The notes beneath the pieces are model-generated. The model had not been told where the DNA came from and made no database searches. It worked only from the letters and a program-made list of their open reading frames with translations. This document shows, piece by piece, positions 1 through 6,638 of a stretch of 10,199 nt of DNA. This stretch comes from an uncultured Succinatimonas sp. (GTDB taxonomy: Bacteria; Pseudomonadota; Gammaproteobacteria; Enterobacterales; Succinivibrionaceae). Position numbers and translations under genes: made by a program. Location of the stretch: assembly GCA_900552905.1 (NCBI GenBank), contig USBR01000040.1, positions 1 to 10,199 on the forward strand, read 5' to 3'. The number at the start of each line of letters is the position of its first letter. The first letter of the stretch is position 1.

Positions 1-9
1 TAGTTAAAT

Positions 10-16
10 CTCCCTT
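10..16 (-). promoter_or_regulatory. Possible ribosome binding site of a gene beyond the left edge
   Basis: Read on the minus strand, the bases just after the mnmE stop contain AAGGGAG, a strong Shine-Dalgarno match, followed by nine bases (ATTTAACTA) before the window ends. A start codon directly outside the window would be at normal spacing. There is no hairpin plus T-run between mnmE and this site, so transcription probably continues into another gene. In related genomes that gene is often mnmG, but its identity cannot be seen here. Confidence 0.4.
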
Positions 17-24
17 TTTCGTAT

Positions 25-1395
25 TTATTTACCGATGCAGAAGGTAGAGAAGATTTTACCTAGGAGATCATCGGAGGTGACGGTACCGGTAATGGTACCT
101 AGATGATCTTGCGCCTCACGGACTTCCTGAGCGCAGAGCACTAAATCCCCAAGCTCAAGCACTTCCATGGCTCTATCGAGAGCTGTGACGGTCTCTTCTA
201 GCTCTAAAGTATGACGACGACGAGCTGAGAACACACCTTCGCTAGGAATAATACCTAAAGCATTAGATAATTCCTTATGTACAGCGTCTAAACCTCCCTT
301 AAGCTTAGTGGAGCTCATGACCTTATGCATAGAGGCAAAAGGAGCGCTCTCTAGGAGCTTTAAAGTCTCCTTACAAGGCTCTTTATCACTCTTTGAGACA
401 ATGATAAGGATATGGGCCGGATTGACGTCGTAGGAGAGGATTTTCTCTAAGGTGACCTGCGCATCTGGAGCTTGTGCCGAACCATCGATCATAAAGAGAA
501 CTAAATCAGCTTTTTTAAGCTCATTGATAGCTTTTTGAATGCCGATAGCCTCAATTTCATCGCTAGGAGTATCACGGATACCTGCAGTATCGGTGATATT
601 AACTGGTACACCTTCAATCTCAATTTCAGCATTGAGTACATCGCGAGTGGTGCCAGGAATATTGGTCACAATGGCCTTTTCAGTACCAGCTAGAGCGTTT
701 AGAAGGCTAGATTTACCAGCATTAGGGGAACCTGCGAGCACAACACGTGCGCCCTCATTGAGCTTCACACCTTGATTGGCAATCTTTAAAGAATCACAGG
801 CTAATTCCTTAAGTTTTAAGAGATCGCCTGCAGCCTTACCTGAATCAAAGAAATCCTCATGCTCTTCAGGGAAATCAAGACAGCCCTCTAAGCGCATACG
901 GAAGTTTGTAAGCTCATCGGTAAGTTCGTCAAGCTTATGTGCAAAGCTTCCCTCTAAGGAGGCTAAAGCGGCCTTAGCGGCGCTCTCAGAACCTGCTGAG
1001 ATGAGGTCTTCTACAGCTTCTGCGGCGGTGAGATCCATCTTGTTATTTAAAAAGGCACGACGCGTAAACTCACCGGGAAGAGCCATTCTGACATCAGGTA
1101 AGCTCAATACAGCGTTGAGAACGCGATGGGGGGCAATATTACCACCATGACCCTGCAATTCAATTACATCTTCGCCTGTGTAGGAATTAGGAGCTTTAAA
1201 GTATAAAAGCAGACCTTCATCGACGATTTCGTCTTGATGTTTGAAGTGAGCAAAATAAGCTTGGCGGGGTTTAGGGGTGATTCCGGTGAGAGATTTAGCG
1301 ACGCTTAAAGCTTGGCTTCCGGAGACTCTGATGATGGCAATGCCACCCCTGCCCTGAGGGGTGGCAATTGCTGCAATAGTATCTTTGATAGACAT
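25..1395 (-). CDS. mnmE: tRNA uridine-5-carboxymethylaminomethyl modification GTPase MnmE
   Basis: MnmE (TrmE) is a potassium-dependent GTPase. With MnmG it adds the aminomethyl or carboxymethylaminomethyl group to C5 of the wobble uridine in certain tRNAs. The 456 residues are close to the usual 454. The N-terminal tetrahydrofolate-binding domain covers about residues 1-118 and is followed by a helical domain that is split by the G domain (about 217-378). Visible G motifs are G1 GSPNAGKS (222-229), G2 GTTRD (248-252) and G3 DTAG (269-272). The glutamate matching catalytic E282 of E. coli is present, and the protein ends in CIGK (453-456), which carries the catalytic cysteine. The G4 motif is SKSD (334-337) where NKxD is expected, a single deviation from the family rule. 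The start matches the conserved N terminus (MSIKDTIAAIATPQGRGG). The gene lies 3 bases after the yidC stop with only a weak ribosome binding site, which suggests translational coupling. Confidence 0.97.
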   Translation of the reverse strand: MSIKDTIAAIATPQGRGGIAIIRVSGSQALSVAKSLTGITPKPRQAYFAHFKHQDEIVDEGLLLYFKAPNSYTGEDVIELQGHGGNIAPHRVLNAVLSLPDVRMALPGEFTRRAFLNNKMDLTAAEAVEDLISAGSESAAKAALASLEGSFAHKLDELTDELTNFRMRLEGCLDFPEEHEDFFDSGKAAGDLLKLKELACDSLKIANQGVKLNEGARVVLAGSPNAGKSSLLNALAGTEKAIVTNIPGTTRDVLNAEIEIEGVPVNITDTAGIRDTPSDEIEAIGIQKAINELKKADLVLFMIDGSAQAPDAQVTLEKILSYDVNPAHILIIVSKSDKEPCKETLKLLESAPFASMHKVMSSTKLKGGLDAVHKELSNALGIIPSEGVFSARRRHTLELEETVTALDRAMEVLELGDLVLCAQEVREAQDHLGTITGTVTSDDLLGKIFSTFCIGK

Positions 1396-1398
1396 TAT

Positions 1399-3039
1399 TT
1401 ACTTAGCTTCGGCTTTGGCCTTCTTCATGCTTAAGCCTTTCTTTTCCAGTGAGCGGAAAATGATTACCTGCTGGAAAATGGTGAAGCAGTTAGAGACTAA
1501 CCAGTATAAGGTCAGACCTGCCGGGAAAGTACAGAACATGAAGGTAAATACGAACGGCATAGCCATAAAGACCTTCTTCTGAATCGGATCGGTTACCGGG
1601 GTCGGAGACATCTTCTGTAAGAAGAACATCGAAATACCATAGAGAATAGGTGTTACGAAGTACGGATCATAAACAGAAAGGTCGGTAATCCATAAGATGA
1701 AGCTAGACTGACGTAACTCAGTGGACTCCATTAAGGTCCAGTATAAGGCGATGAAGATCGGCATCTGGATGATTAAAGGTAAGCAACCACCTAAAGGATT
1801 AACTTTCTCGGTCTTGTAAAGACGCATGGTCTCTTGACCTAACTTAGCACGGTCGTCCTTATAACGCTCTCTGAGCTCAACCATCTTCGGCTGGAGCAGA
1901 CGCATCTTAGCCATGGAGGTGTACTGAGCTTTAGTTAACGGGAACATCACACCTCTAACAACTAAGGTTAAGAGGATAATGGAGAAGCCCCAGTTACCAA
2001 TCAGGCTGTGGAAGAAGGACAGGATCTTGAATAAAGGAATGGAGATGAACCATAACCAACCATAATCGACAGTGAGGTCGAGGTTATTAGCTACAGAAGC
2101 CATGGTCTCCTGATCCTTAGGACCTACCCATAACTTAGAATTGAAGTCATGAGTGCTACCGGCATCAATGACGGTATTGTCAGTTCTAATACCGATAATA
2201 GCGGCAGTATTGTTGTTAGCAGCCTGGCTGTAGATGATATTGCCCTGAGCTTTGTCATCACCAATCCAAGCGGAAACGAAATAGTGCTGAATCATAGCAA
2301 CCCAACCGTTCTTGGTGTTAACGTCAGGGTGCTTTTCTTCAATGATGTTCTCTAAGGTTGCCTTCTCATAACGAGACTCGTCAGAGGAATAAGCAGTACC
2401 ACGATAGGCACTAGCGACCATAGCGAAGCTCTGATCTTCCTTCTGTAAGACAGAAATATCTTCAGTCTGCTTTAACTGGCTGTAGAAGGACATCTGTACT
2501 GGTTTATCGCTGTGGTTATCAACCTTGTAATTGAGATTTACTACGTAGGAGTCACGGTCTAAGGTATAGGTCTTAGTATAGGTGACGCCATTGTTCTCAT
2601 AGACTAAGCTTGCGGATACTGAATTTTCACCATCTTTGAGCTCATAGCTATCAGCTGTGGCAGTATAAACTGGTCTTACCTTAGAGTCAGGACCATCTTT
2701 ACCTACAGCACCGCTTTGAGCCTGATACATGAATAATTTATTAGTCAGTAACAGCTGGAACGGCTCATCTTTACCCTGCTCCTTCATGACCTTTAACAGC
2801 TTAGCATCGATGATGTCACCGCCGTTGAGGTTGATGCTGAGTGCTAAATTGTCACTCTTAAGGGTGATGATCTTACCGAGGGAACTCTCAGTAGCTGAGG
2901 TATTATCTACCATCTGTGCAGCGATAGCTTCTTGCTCTGCGAGCTTAGCAGCATTGACTTTATCTGAGTTCCAGTTCCAAAAAATGAACAGGGTAGCGCA
3001 CAGTAAGACAATCAATATAATATTTCTTTGCTGTTCCAT
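1399..3039 (-). CDS. yidC: Membrane protein insertase YidC
   Basis: YidC inserts and folds inner membrane proteins, either with the SecYEG translocon or alone. The 546 residues fit the Gram-negative type. Transmembrane segment 1 is at about residues 7-22. A large periplasmic domain follows (about 25-325), then the conserved insertase core of five transmembrane segments (about 328-530). The core reads almost like the E. coli protein: GNWGFSIILLTLVVRG with the substrate-contacting arginine at 362, then PLTKAQYTSMAKMRLLQPK, the cytoplasmic helical hairpin, EKVNPLGGCLPLIIQMPIF and FLQKMSPTPVTDP. The tail (about 533-546) is lysine rich, as in ribosome-contacting YidC tails. The start is the conserved MEQQRN. 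The upstream ribosome binding site is weak (GAGG, spaced rather far). The gene lies 23 bases after the yidD stop, in the standard rpmH-rnpA-yidD-yidC-mnmE order. Confidence 0.98.
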   Translation of the reverse strand: MEQQRNIILIVLLCATLFIFWNWNSDKVNAAKLAEQEAIAAQMVDNTSATESSLGKIITLKSDNLALSINLNGGDIIDAKLLKVMKEQGKDEPFQLLLTNKLFMYQAQSGAVGKDGPDSKVRPVYTATADSYELKDGENSVSASLVYENNGVTYTKTYTLDRDSYVVNLNYKVDNHSDKPVQMSFYSQLKQTEDISVLQKEDQSFAMVASAYRGTAYSSDESRYEKATLENIIEEKHPDVNTKNGWVAMIQHYFVSAWIGDDKAQGNIIYSQAANNNTAAIIGIRTDNTVIDAGSTHDFNSKLWVGPKDQETMASVANNLDLTVDYGWLWFISIPLFKILSFFHSLIGNWGFSIILLTLVVRGVMFPLTKAQYTSMAKMRLLQPKMVELRERYKDDRAKLGQETMRLYKTEKVNPLGGCLPLIIQMPIFIALYWTLMESTELRQSSFILWITDLSVYDPYFVTPILYGISMFFLQKMSPTPVTDPIQKKVFMAMPFVFTFMFCTFPAGLTLYWLVSNCFTIFQQVIIFRSLEKKGLSMKKAKAEAK

Positions 3040-3062
3040 TTGTGTTTCTTAGCCTCGAGGCG

Positions 3063-3305
3063 TTATTTGGGCTTTTTAGGCACAGGATCTAAACCGCCTG
3101 GATTTAAAGGATGGCATCTGCAAATCCGTTTAAAGCCTAGCCAGATCCCGCGGATTACTCCCCATTCCCTGATAGCCTCAATGGTGTACTGTGAGCAACT
3201 TGGGTAAAAACGACAATGTTGCCCTAGCAAAGGACTGATAAATATCTGATATAGACGAATTAAAAATATTGCTATTTTTCCAAACGGCGAGAAATTTGTT
3301 CCCAT
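3063..3305 (-). CDS. yidD: Membrane protein insertion efficiency factor YidD
   Basis: YidD is a small membrane-associated protein that helps YidC-dependent insertion of inner membrane proteins. The 80-residue product has an amphipathic or hydrophobic N-terminal helix (about 8-27) and then the family signature [18 protein letters not shown] (23-40), including the conserved cysteines. The conserved C-terminal part is [13 protein letters not shown] (64-76). The ATG used here overlaps the 3' end of rnpA by 34 bases. It is supported by an AAGAG stretch upstream, by the length and by alignment to the E. coli N terminus. The overlap suggests that translation is coupled to rnpA. The protein is slightly shorter at its C terminus than the E. 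coli form, which is normal variation. Confidence 0.95.
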   Translation of the reverse strand: MGTNFSPFGKIAIFLIRLYQIFISPLLGQHCRFYPSCSQYTIEAIREWGVIRGIWLGFKRICRCHPLNPGGLDPVPKKPK

Positions 3306-3631
3306 AATCTCTTCAACGCAAGGGTTAAATCCGCATTACTGATATCACCAATCTTAGGCTTGGCCATTACTACCAGATCTGCCTTAGGAAGGGTATGTTG
3401 AGATAAACGAAAAGACTCCCTGACTAATCGTTTAACACGATTTCGCCAGACAGCCCTTTTTAAAACCTTTTTAGGTATAACCATTCCAAGTCGAGGTGTT
3501 TCAAGATCATCATTCTTGACGGCAAGAATCAATAACCCTGGGGCACTGACTCGAACTGGATTTTTAAATACCTTATCGTAATCTCGCGAAGTCAAAAGTC
3601 TGACTTCGCGAGGAAAGGTATAATTAGCCAT
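3272..3631 (-). CDS. rnpA: Ribonuclease P protein component
   Basis: This is the protein subunit of RNase P. It binds the catalytic RNA (encoded elsewhere by rnpB) and the 5' leader of precursor tRNAs to support 5' end maturation. The 119 residues match the family length. Visible features are the N-terminal [17 protein letters not shown] (6-22), the GMVIPKKV strand (49-56), the signature RNR motif (63-65, within [17 protein letters not shown]) and a C-terminal helix rich in basic residues. The ATG overlaps the rpmH stop region by 8 bases (the rpmH frame ends GGC TAA inside ATGGCTAA). There is no strong separate ribosome binding site, so coupled translation after rpmH is likely. The stop is TAG, inside the yidD coding start. 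Confidence 0.97.
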   Translation of the reverse strand: MANYTFPREVRLLTSRDYDKVFKNPVRVSAPGLLILAVKNDDLETPRLGMVIPKKVLKRAVWRNRVKRLVRESFRLSQHTLPKADLVVMAKPKIGDISNADLTLALKRLWEQISRRLEK

Positions 3632-3767
3632 TAACAGTGGTCAGACGCTTGCGACCTTTGGCACGGCGACGGGACAGAACTTTACGACCGTCAGCAGTAC
3701 GCATGCGAACGCGGAAACCGTGGGTGCGCTTACGCTTAGTTGTATTAGGCTGGAATGTACGCTTCAT
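3624..3767 (-). CDS. rpmH: 50S ribosomal protein L34
   Basis: L34 is a very basic 47-residue protein of the large ribosomal subunit. The sequence begins [22 protein letters not shown] and continues to [13 protein letters not shown], the family pattern, and is one residue longer than E. coli L34. The open frame extends upstream to 3854, but I reject the longer form. The 47-residue start matches L34 exactly, and a strong GGAG ribosome binding site lies 7 bases before its ATG. The upstream 29 codons would cross the likely leader of the mRNA and do not resemble any L34. It is the first gene of the minus-strand operon, back to back with dnaA. Confidence 0.98.
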   Translation of the reverse strand: MKRTFQPNTTKRKRTHGFRVRMRTADGRKVLSRRRAKGRKRLTTVNG

Positions 3768-3774
3768 TTGAATA

Positions 3775-3778
3775 CTCC
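3775..3778 (-). promoter_or_regulatory. Ribosome binding site of rpmH
   Basis: GGAG on the minus strand lies 7 bases before the rpmH ATG at 3765-3767. It decides between the short L34 start and the longer in-frame extension to 3854. It is the clearest Shine-Dalgarno of the minus-strand block, as expected for a highly expressed ribosomal protein gene. Confidence 0.85.
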
Positions 3779-3812
3779 GACGACGGTACAAAACCGCCAT
3801 TATTTTATTTAA

Positions 3813-3837
3813 GTATATTAATGGGATATTAATATAC
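3813..3837. repeat. Perfect 10-bp inverted repeat in the rpmH leader
   Basis: The left arm GTATATTAAT (3813-3822) and right arm ATTAATATAC (3828-3837) are exact reverse complements separated by 5 bases (GGGAT). The element is entirely A/T apart from the arm ends and the loop. It lies downstream of the predicted rpmH start of transcription, so it would be part of the rpmH leader RNA, and about 110 bases upstream of the dnaA start. It contains the octamer ATATTAAT twice in direct orientation. It may be an operator, an RNA hairpin or an easily melted DNA segment. The function is not known. Confidence 0.55.
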
Positions 3838-3857
3838 ATCTTCACGAAAAACAATGT

Positions 3858-3887
3858 ATTTTACTCTTATAACCCTATTAAGGTCAA
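3858..3887 (-). promoter_or_regulatory. Sigma70-type promoter for the rpmH operon
   Basis: On the minus strand TTGACC (3882-3887) is followed by an 18-base spacer and TAAAAT (3858-3863). Both hexamers match the consensus at five of six positions. Transcription would begin near 3851, giving a leader of about 85 bases before rpmH. This is the best promoter match in the intergenic region and fits the position of rpmH promoters in related bacteria. It is predicted from sequence only. Confidence 0.65.
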
Positions 3888-3907
3888 CACATCTAATGTG
3901 TTAAAAT
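3878..3907 (+). promoter_or_regulatory. Weak candidate promoter for dnaA
   Basis: TAAAAT at 3902-3907 is a good -10 hexamer. The best -35 at suitable spacing is TTAAGG (3878-3883, 18-base spacer), which is poor. Transcription would begin near 3914, leaving a leader of about 32 bases before the dnaA ATG. An alternative is the extended -10-like TGCTAATAA at 3918-3926, but that would put the start of transcription almost on the ribosome binding site. Some promoter must exist here because dnaA is the first gene on this strand, but its exact place is uncertain. Confidence 0.3.
3886..3902. promoter_or_regulatory. Operator-like perfect palindrome between rpmH and dnaA
   Basis: AACACAT (3886-3892) and ATGTGTT (3896-3902) form a perfect 7-bp inverted repeat around a 3-base centre (CTA), 17 bp in total. 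It overlaps the -35 hexamer of the rpmH promoter by two bases and abuts a candidate dnaA -10. The size and symmetry are those of a binding site for a dimeric repressor or activator, and the position would allow control of both divergent genes. It does not match the DnaA box TTATCCACA. The regulator is unknown. Confidence 0.45.
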
Positions 3908-3945
3908 AAACAGCTACTGCTAATAATTAATTAAAAGGTTCGTTT

Positions 3946-5442
3946 ATGGATTTGGTCCAGCTTTGGGCGGAAGTGATTCAGAGAGTTTCAAATAAGCCCG
4001 AATATATTGCAAATAAAGATTTAATTGGCCTTTTAGGAAGCCAAACTTCCATCCAGATCGCCAATAATAAAGTTACCTTTATCTGTAATTCTGATTATGT
4101 CTATAGAATGTTTTTCCAATATTTGGCGGCTTTTTTTACCGAAGTTGCTCATCTTATTGGTAATGAATCCATTGGCATGGAGGTCATTATGGCCTCTAAC
4201 TTACAGTCTGTAAGTCCTACAGTAGCTCCTGTAGCTGCGCCGCAGCCTCAGTATCAGATGAATAACCCTGTAAATGTACAGCCGCTACCGCAGGATTTTA
4301 AGCAGCCTGTAGCCGCTAGCGGTACATTTTCTTCAACTGTAGCACCGGCAGTTACTCCAAGCGCTGAGGAGAAGCGTCAAAAACTTCCATCTTTCATGCG
4401 TGAGGATCATATAAATCCAGAAAAGACTTTTGAAAACTATATTACCGATCCGGAAAATGAGCTGATCGTTACTATTGCTAAGAGAATTGCCGCCGATCCG
4501 GGTTCATCAAAGATGAATCCTTTCTATATCTATGGTGGTTCTGGTTTAGGTAAGACCCATTTGCTCTTTGCTATTGCTAATAGAATTAGAGAAACTAAGC
4601 CTAATGTTTCTCTCATCTATACTCGTGCTGAAGAGTTTATTCGTAATTATATTGGGGCCATGTCCCGTAAAAACACCTTTGATTATCAGCAGGTCCACTT
4701 TCAGGATCTGTTTACTCAGCAAGATGTATTCATTGTTGATGATATTCAAAACTTTATTAAGGGACCTAAGGCTCGTGATACTTTTTTCGATATCATCGCT
4801 GATTTTTTAGAAAAACCAAATCGACAGTTGATCTTAGCCTCAGATGTGCCACCTGGAAATTTACAGGACTTCTCACCTCGTCTAAAATCTCGCTTTGGAT
4901 CAGGTGTTTGTCGAGAGATTTATCCGCCGAGCACTGAGACCCGTGCAGCTATTACCTTAAAGAAATGCCGTGAGCTTAATATCGATTTGCCTGATTCCAT
5001 CATGCATTACATTGCAAATCATATTCGCTCTAATGTGCGTGAAATTGAGGGTGCAATTAAGACTTTAAATTCTCATATCTTAGCTTATGGCTCTATTACC
5101 TATGATGAGGCAGTCAAGAGCTTAGCTAATTTAGTTAATGTTTCAAGTCAAATTACAACTATCGACTCAATTAAGGAACGTGTTTCTAAGGAGTTTGAGG
5201 TTACAGTAACAGCTATGGAGTCAGCCGAGCGTAAGAAAGCCGTGTCTACAGCACGTGCTTTTGCTATGACCTTAGCTTCAGATTTAATTCCTAATTTGTC
5301 GCAAAGTGATATCGGCAGAGCCTTCAATAAAGACCATTCTTCAGTATTTGAAGCAGTGAAGAGAACTAAGAAGAGAATGGAAAGCGATATTGAAATGGCG
5401 GCTCTCTATCAAAAATTAACTTTGTCTTTGAAAAAGGACTAG
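3946..5442 (+). CDS. dnaA: Chromosomal replication initiator DnaA
   Basis: DnaA is the AAA+ ATPase that binds and melts the replication origin. The 498 residues divide into domain I (about 1-82), a Pro/Ala/Val/Gln-rich linker (about 87-140), the AAA+ domain III (about 155-390) and the DNA-binding domain IV (about 400-498). Visible motifs are Walker A GGSGLGKT (197-204), Walker B VFIVDD (261-266), the sensor I aspartate (300), the arginine finger in RLKSRF (R316) and sensor II in SNVREIEG (R365). Domain IV has the signature DIGRAFNKDHSSV (455-467). It is more divergent than expected. Domain I lacks the usual FxxWIxPL motif, FGWG is FGSG (317-320), DHTTV is DHSSV, and the PRQ of E. coli (R407, Q408) is ARA. 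AAAAGG (3933-3938) is the ribosome binding site, 7 bases before the ATG. It is a true DnaA and not the Hda paralogue, because domains I and IV are both present. Confidence 0.96.
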   Translation: MDLVQLWAEVIQRVSNKPEYIANKDLIGLLGSQTSIQIANNKVTFICNSDYVYRMFFQYLAAFFTEVAHLIGNESIGMEVIMASNLQSVSPTVAPVAAPQPQYQMNNPVNVQPLPQDFKQPVAASGTFSSTVAPAVTPSAEEKRQKLPSFMREDHINPEKTFENYITDPENELIVTIAKRIAADPGSSKMNPFYIYGGSGLGKTHLLFAIANRIRETKPNVSLIYTRAEEFIRNYIGAMSRKNTFDYQQVHFQDLFTQQDVFIVDDIQNFIKGPKARDTFFDIIADFLEKPNRQLILASDVPPGNLQDFSPRLKSRFGSGVCREIYPPSTETRAAITLKKCRELNIDLPDSIMHYIANHIRSNVREIEGAIKTLNSHILAYGSITYDEAVKSLANLVNVSSQITTIDSIKERVSKEFEVTVTAMESAERKKAVSTARAFAMTLASDLIPNLSQSDIGRAFNKDHSSVFEAVKRTKKRMESDIEMAALYQKLTLSLKKD

Positions 5443-5467
5443 GCTTTAGGGCGGTGGAGCTTATATT

Positions 5468-6598
5468 ATGAAATTTTCAATTATCTTGTCAGAGCTAAAC
5501 AAGCAATTACAGGAAGTTTCTTCAATTGCAGGAGCGTCTCCAGGAAAGGACGATATCACTCAGAATATCTATATTTCTGTACATAATAATTTATTACAGC
5601 TCAAAGCTACTGATTATGTCATCGAGCTTATCGCTAATATCACGCTTACCGATGTTAGCTCTGAAGGTGAGATTATTATGAATGCCTCTAAGTTACGTGA
5701 GGCGCTTAAGAATCTTGATCCTAAGACCAGCATTTGTTTTGAGCTTGATGAAAGCAATCAAAAGATGATTTTGACTGCTGACAGCACTACCTTTGAGATT
5801 AGAACACGCAGTGCCGCTGATTTCCCTAAATTTGAGGATGAAGACTCAGTTCAGGATATTGTGGTTAAGCAAAATCAGTTAAAGTTTTTATTAGATAAAT
5901 CTTTATTCTGCGTTTCTGCTGATGATTTCCGTGATTATCTTAAGGGCGTACGTTTTGAGGTTGATGGCAATACCTTATCCGTCTTTACCTCAGATGGCCA
6001 CCGTATGGCTATCTTAGAGACTGAAATTGAAAATCCGGTTAACGATTTCTTTGGTGCGCTTTTAACTAAGCGCGGTGCTGCTCAGTTATCAAAGATCATC
6101 TCTCCTAACTCAGATGCCGATATTACTTTAACCTTTACTAAGAACTCTATGAGAACTACTTGTAACGGTTATTGCTTATCTGCAAAGTTGATTGTATGCA
6201 CCTATCCTAATGCCCGTGGATTAATCCCGCGAGACATGATCGCTAAGATCAATATTCCAAGACAGGCTTTAAGCTCTTATATCAAGAGAGTATCGGTTTT
6301 ATCTTCTAAGCGTTTAAACGGTGTAACCTTCACTTTCAGCAAGGGAGTAGTGGATCTGCACTCTGAGAATGCTGAGCACGAAGAGGCAACCGCAAGACTA
6401 CCTTTAAATTATGATGGTCCTAATATCGAGATGGCTTTAAATTCCACCTATGTTATCGAGATTTTAAATATCATCGAAAAGGACAATGTTGATTTCTGCT
6501 TTAACGGCATGATGAACAGCGTCTTAATTGCCCCTGATGATTTTGATAACGATAGCAAGATTAGATATCGCTATATTGTAAGTAAGGTCGTCATTTAA
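5468..6598 (+). CDS. dnaN: DNA polymerase III beta subunit (sliding clamp), divergent
   Basis: The beta clamp encircles DNA as a dimer and tethers DNA polymerases and other replication and repair proteins. The 376 residues are slightly longer than the E. coli protein (366). Family features are the N-terminal MKFSIILSELNKQLQEVSSI, AADFPKFED (116-124), the pocket segment FTSDGHRMA (173-181) and the late repeat NAEHEEATARLPLNYDG (301-317). Several near-invariant stretches are altered. The LPIL segment after the first helix reads SPGKDDITQN (24-33). The motif seen as KLVDGRFPDYRRVLP in E. coli reads KLIVCTYPNARGLIP (240-254). The end is YIVSKVVI instead of YVVMPMRL, so the C-terminal part of the protein-binding cleft is changed. 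The frame is open and continuous, and no other frame restores the missing end. A GGAG ribosome binding site lies 8 bases before the ATG. The gene follows dnaA by 25 bases, which supports the assignment. Confidence 0.93.
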   Translation: MKFSIILSELNKQLQEVSSIAGASPGKDDITQNIYISVHNNLLQLKATDYVIELIANITLTDVSSEGEIIMNASKLREALKNLDPKTSICFELDESNQKMILTADSTTFEIRTRSAADFPKFEDEDSVQDIVVKQNQLKFLLDKSLFCVSADDFRDYLKGVRFEVDGNTLSVFTSDGHRMAILETEIENPVNDFFGALLTKRGAAQLSKIISPNSDADITLTFTKNSMRTTCNGYCLSAKLIVCTYPNARGLIPRDMIAKINIPRQALSSYIKRVSVLSSKRLNGVTFTFSKGVVDLHSENAEHEEATARLPLNYDGPNIEMALNSTYVIEILNIIEKDNVDFCFNGMMNSVLIAPDDFDNDSKIRYRYIVSKVVI

Positions 6599-6605
6599 GC
6601 TTTTA

Positions 6606-6629
6606 TGCCGGATCTAGTCAGATCCGGCA
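6606..6629 (+). repeat. Perfect 10-bp stem hairpin between dnaN and recF
   Basis: The arms TGCCGGATCT (6606-6615) and AGATCCGGCA (6620-6629) are exact reverse complements around the tetraloop AGTC. The stem begins 7 bases after the dnaN stop and ends 9 bases before the recF ATG. Neither strand has a T-run after it, so it is not a standard intrinsic terminator. In RNA it would be stable and would occupy the place where the recF ribosome binding site should be. It may damp recF translation, shield the dnaN mRNA end or pause transcription. Confidence 0.75.
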
Positions 6630-6638
6630 CTCTCTCCA

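Noticed and set aside
265..273. DnaA-box-like TTATGTACA inside mnmE
   Set aside because: It is a single isolated near match inside a coding region and differs from the consensus at an important position.
539..1150. Plus-strand open frames opposite mnmE, and similar frames opposite yidC, dnaA and recF
   Set aside because: They lie antisense to or out of frame with conserved genes, have no recognisable domains and are shadows of the real coding sequence.
3052..3061. Ten-base palindrome GCCTCGAGGC between yidC and yidD
   Set aside because: It has no loop and so cannot form an RNA hairpin of useful size. It is most likely a chance restriction-site-like palindrome.
3768..3854. Upstream in-frame extension of rpmH giving a 76-residue protein
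   Set aside because: The 47-residue form matches L34 exactly and has a GGAG ribosome binding site at the right distance. The extension runs through the leader and its inverted repeat and resembles no L34.
6606..6629. Intrinsic terminator after dnaN
   Set aside because: The stem is strong, but no T-run follows it on either strand, and recF begins 9 bases later on the same strand.
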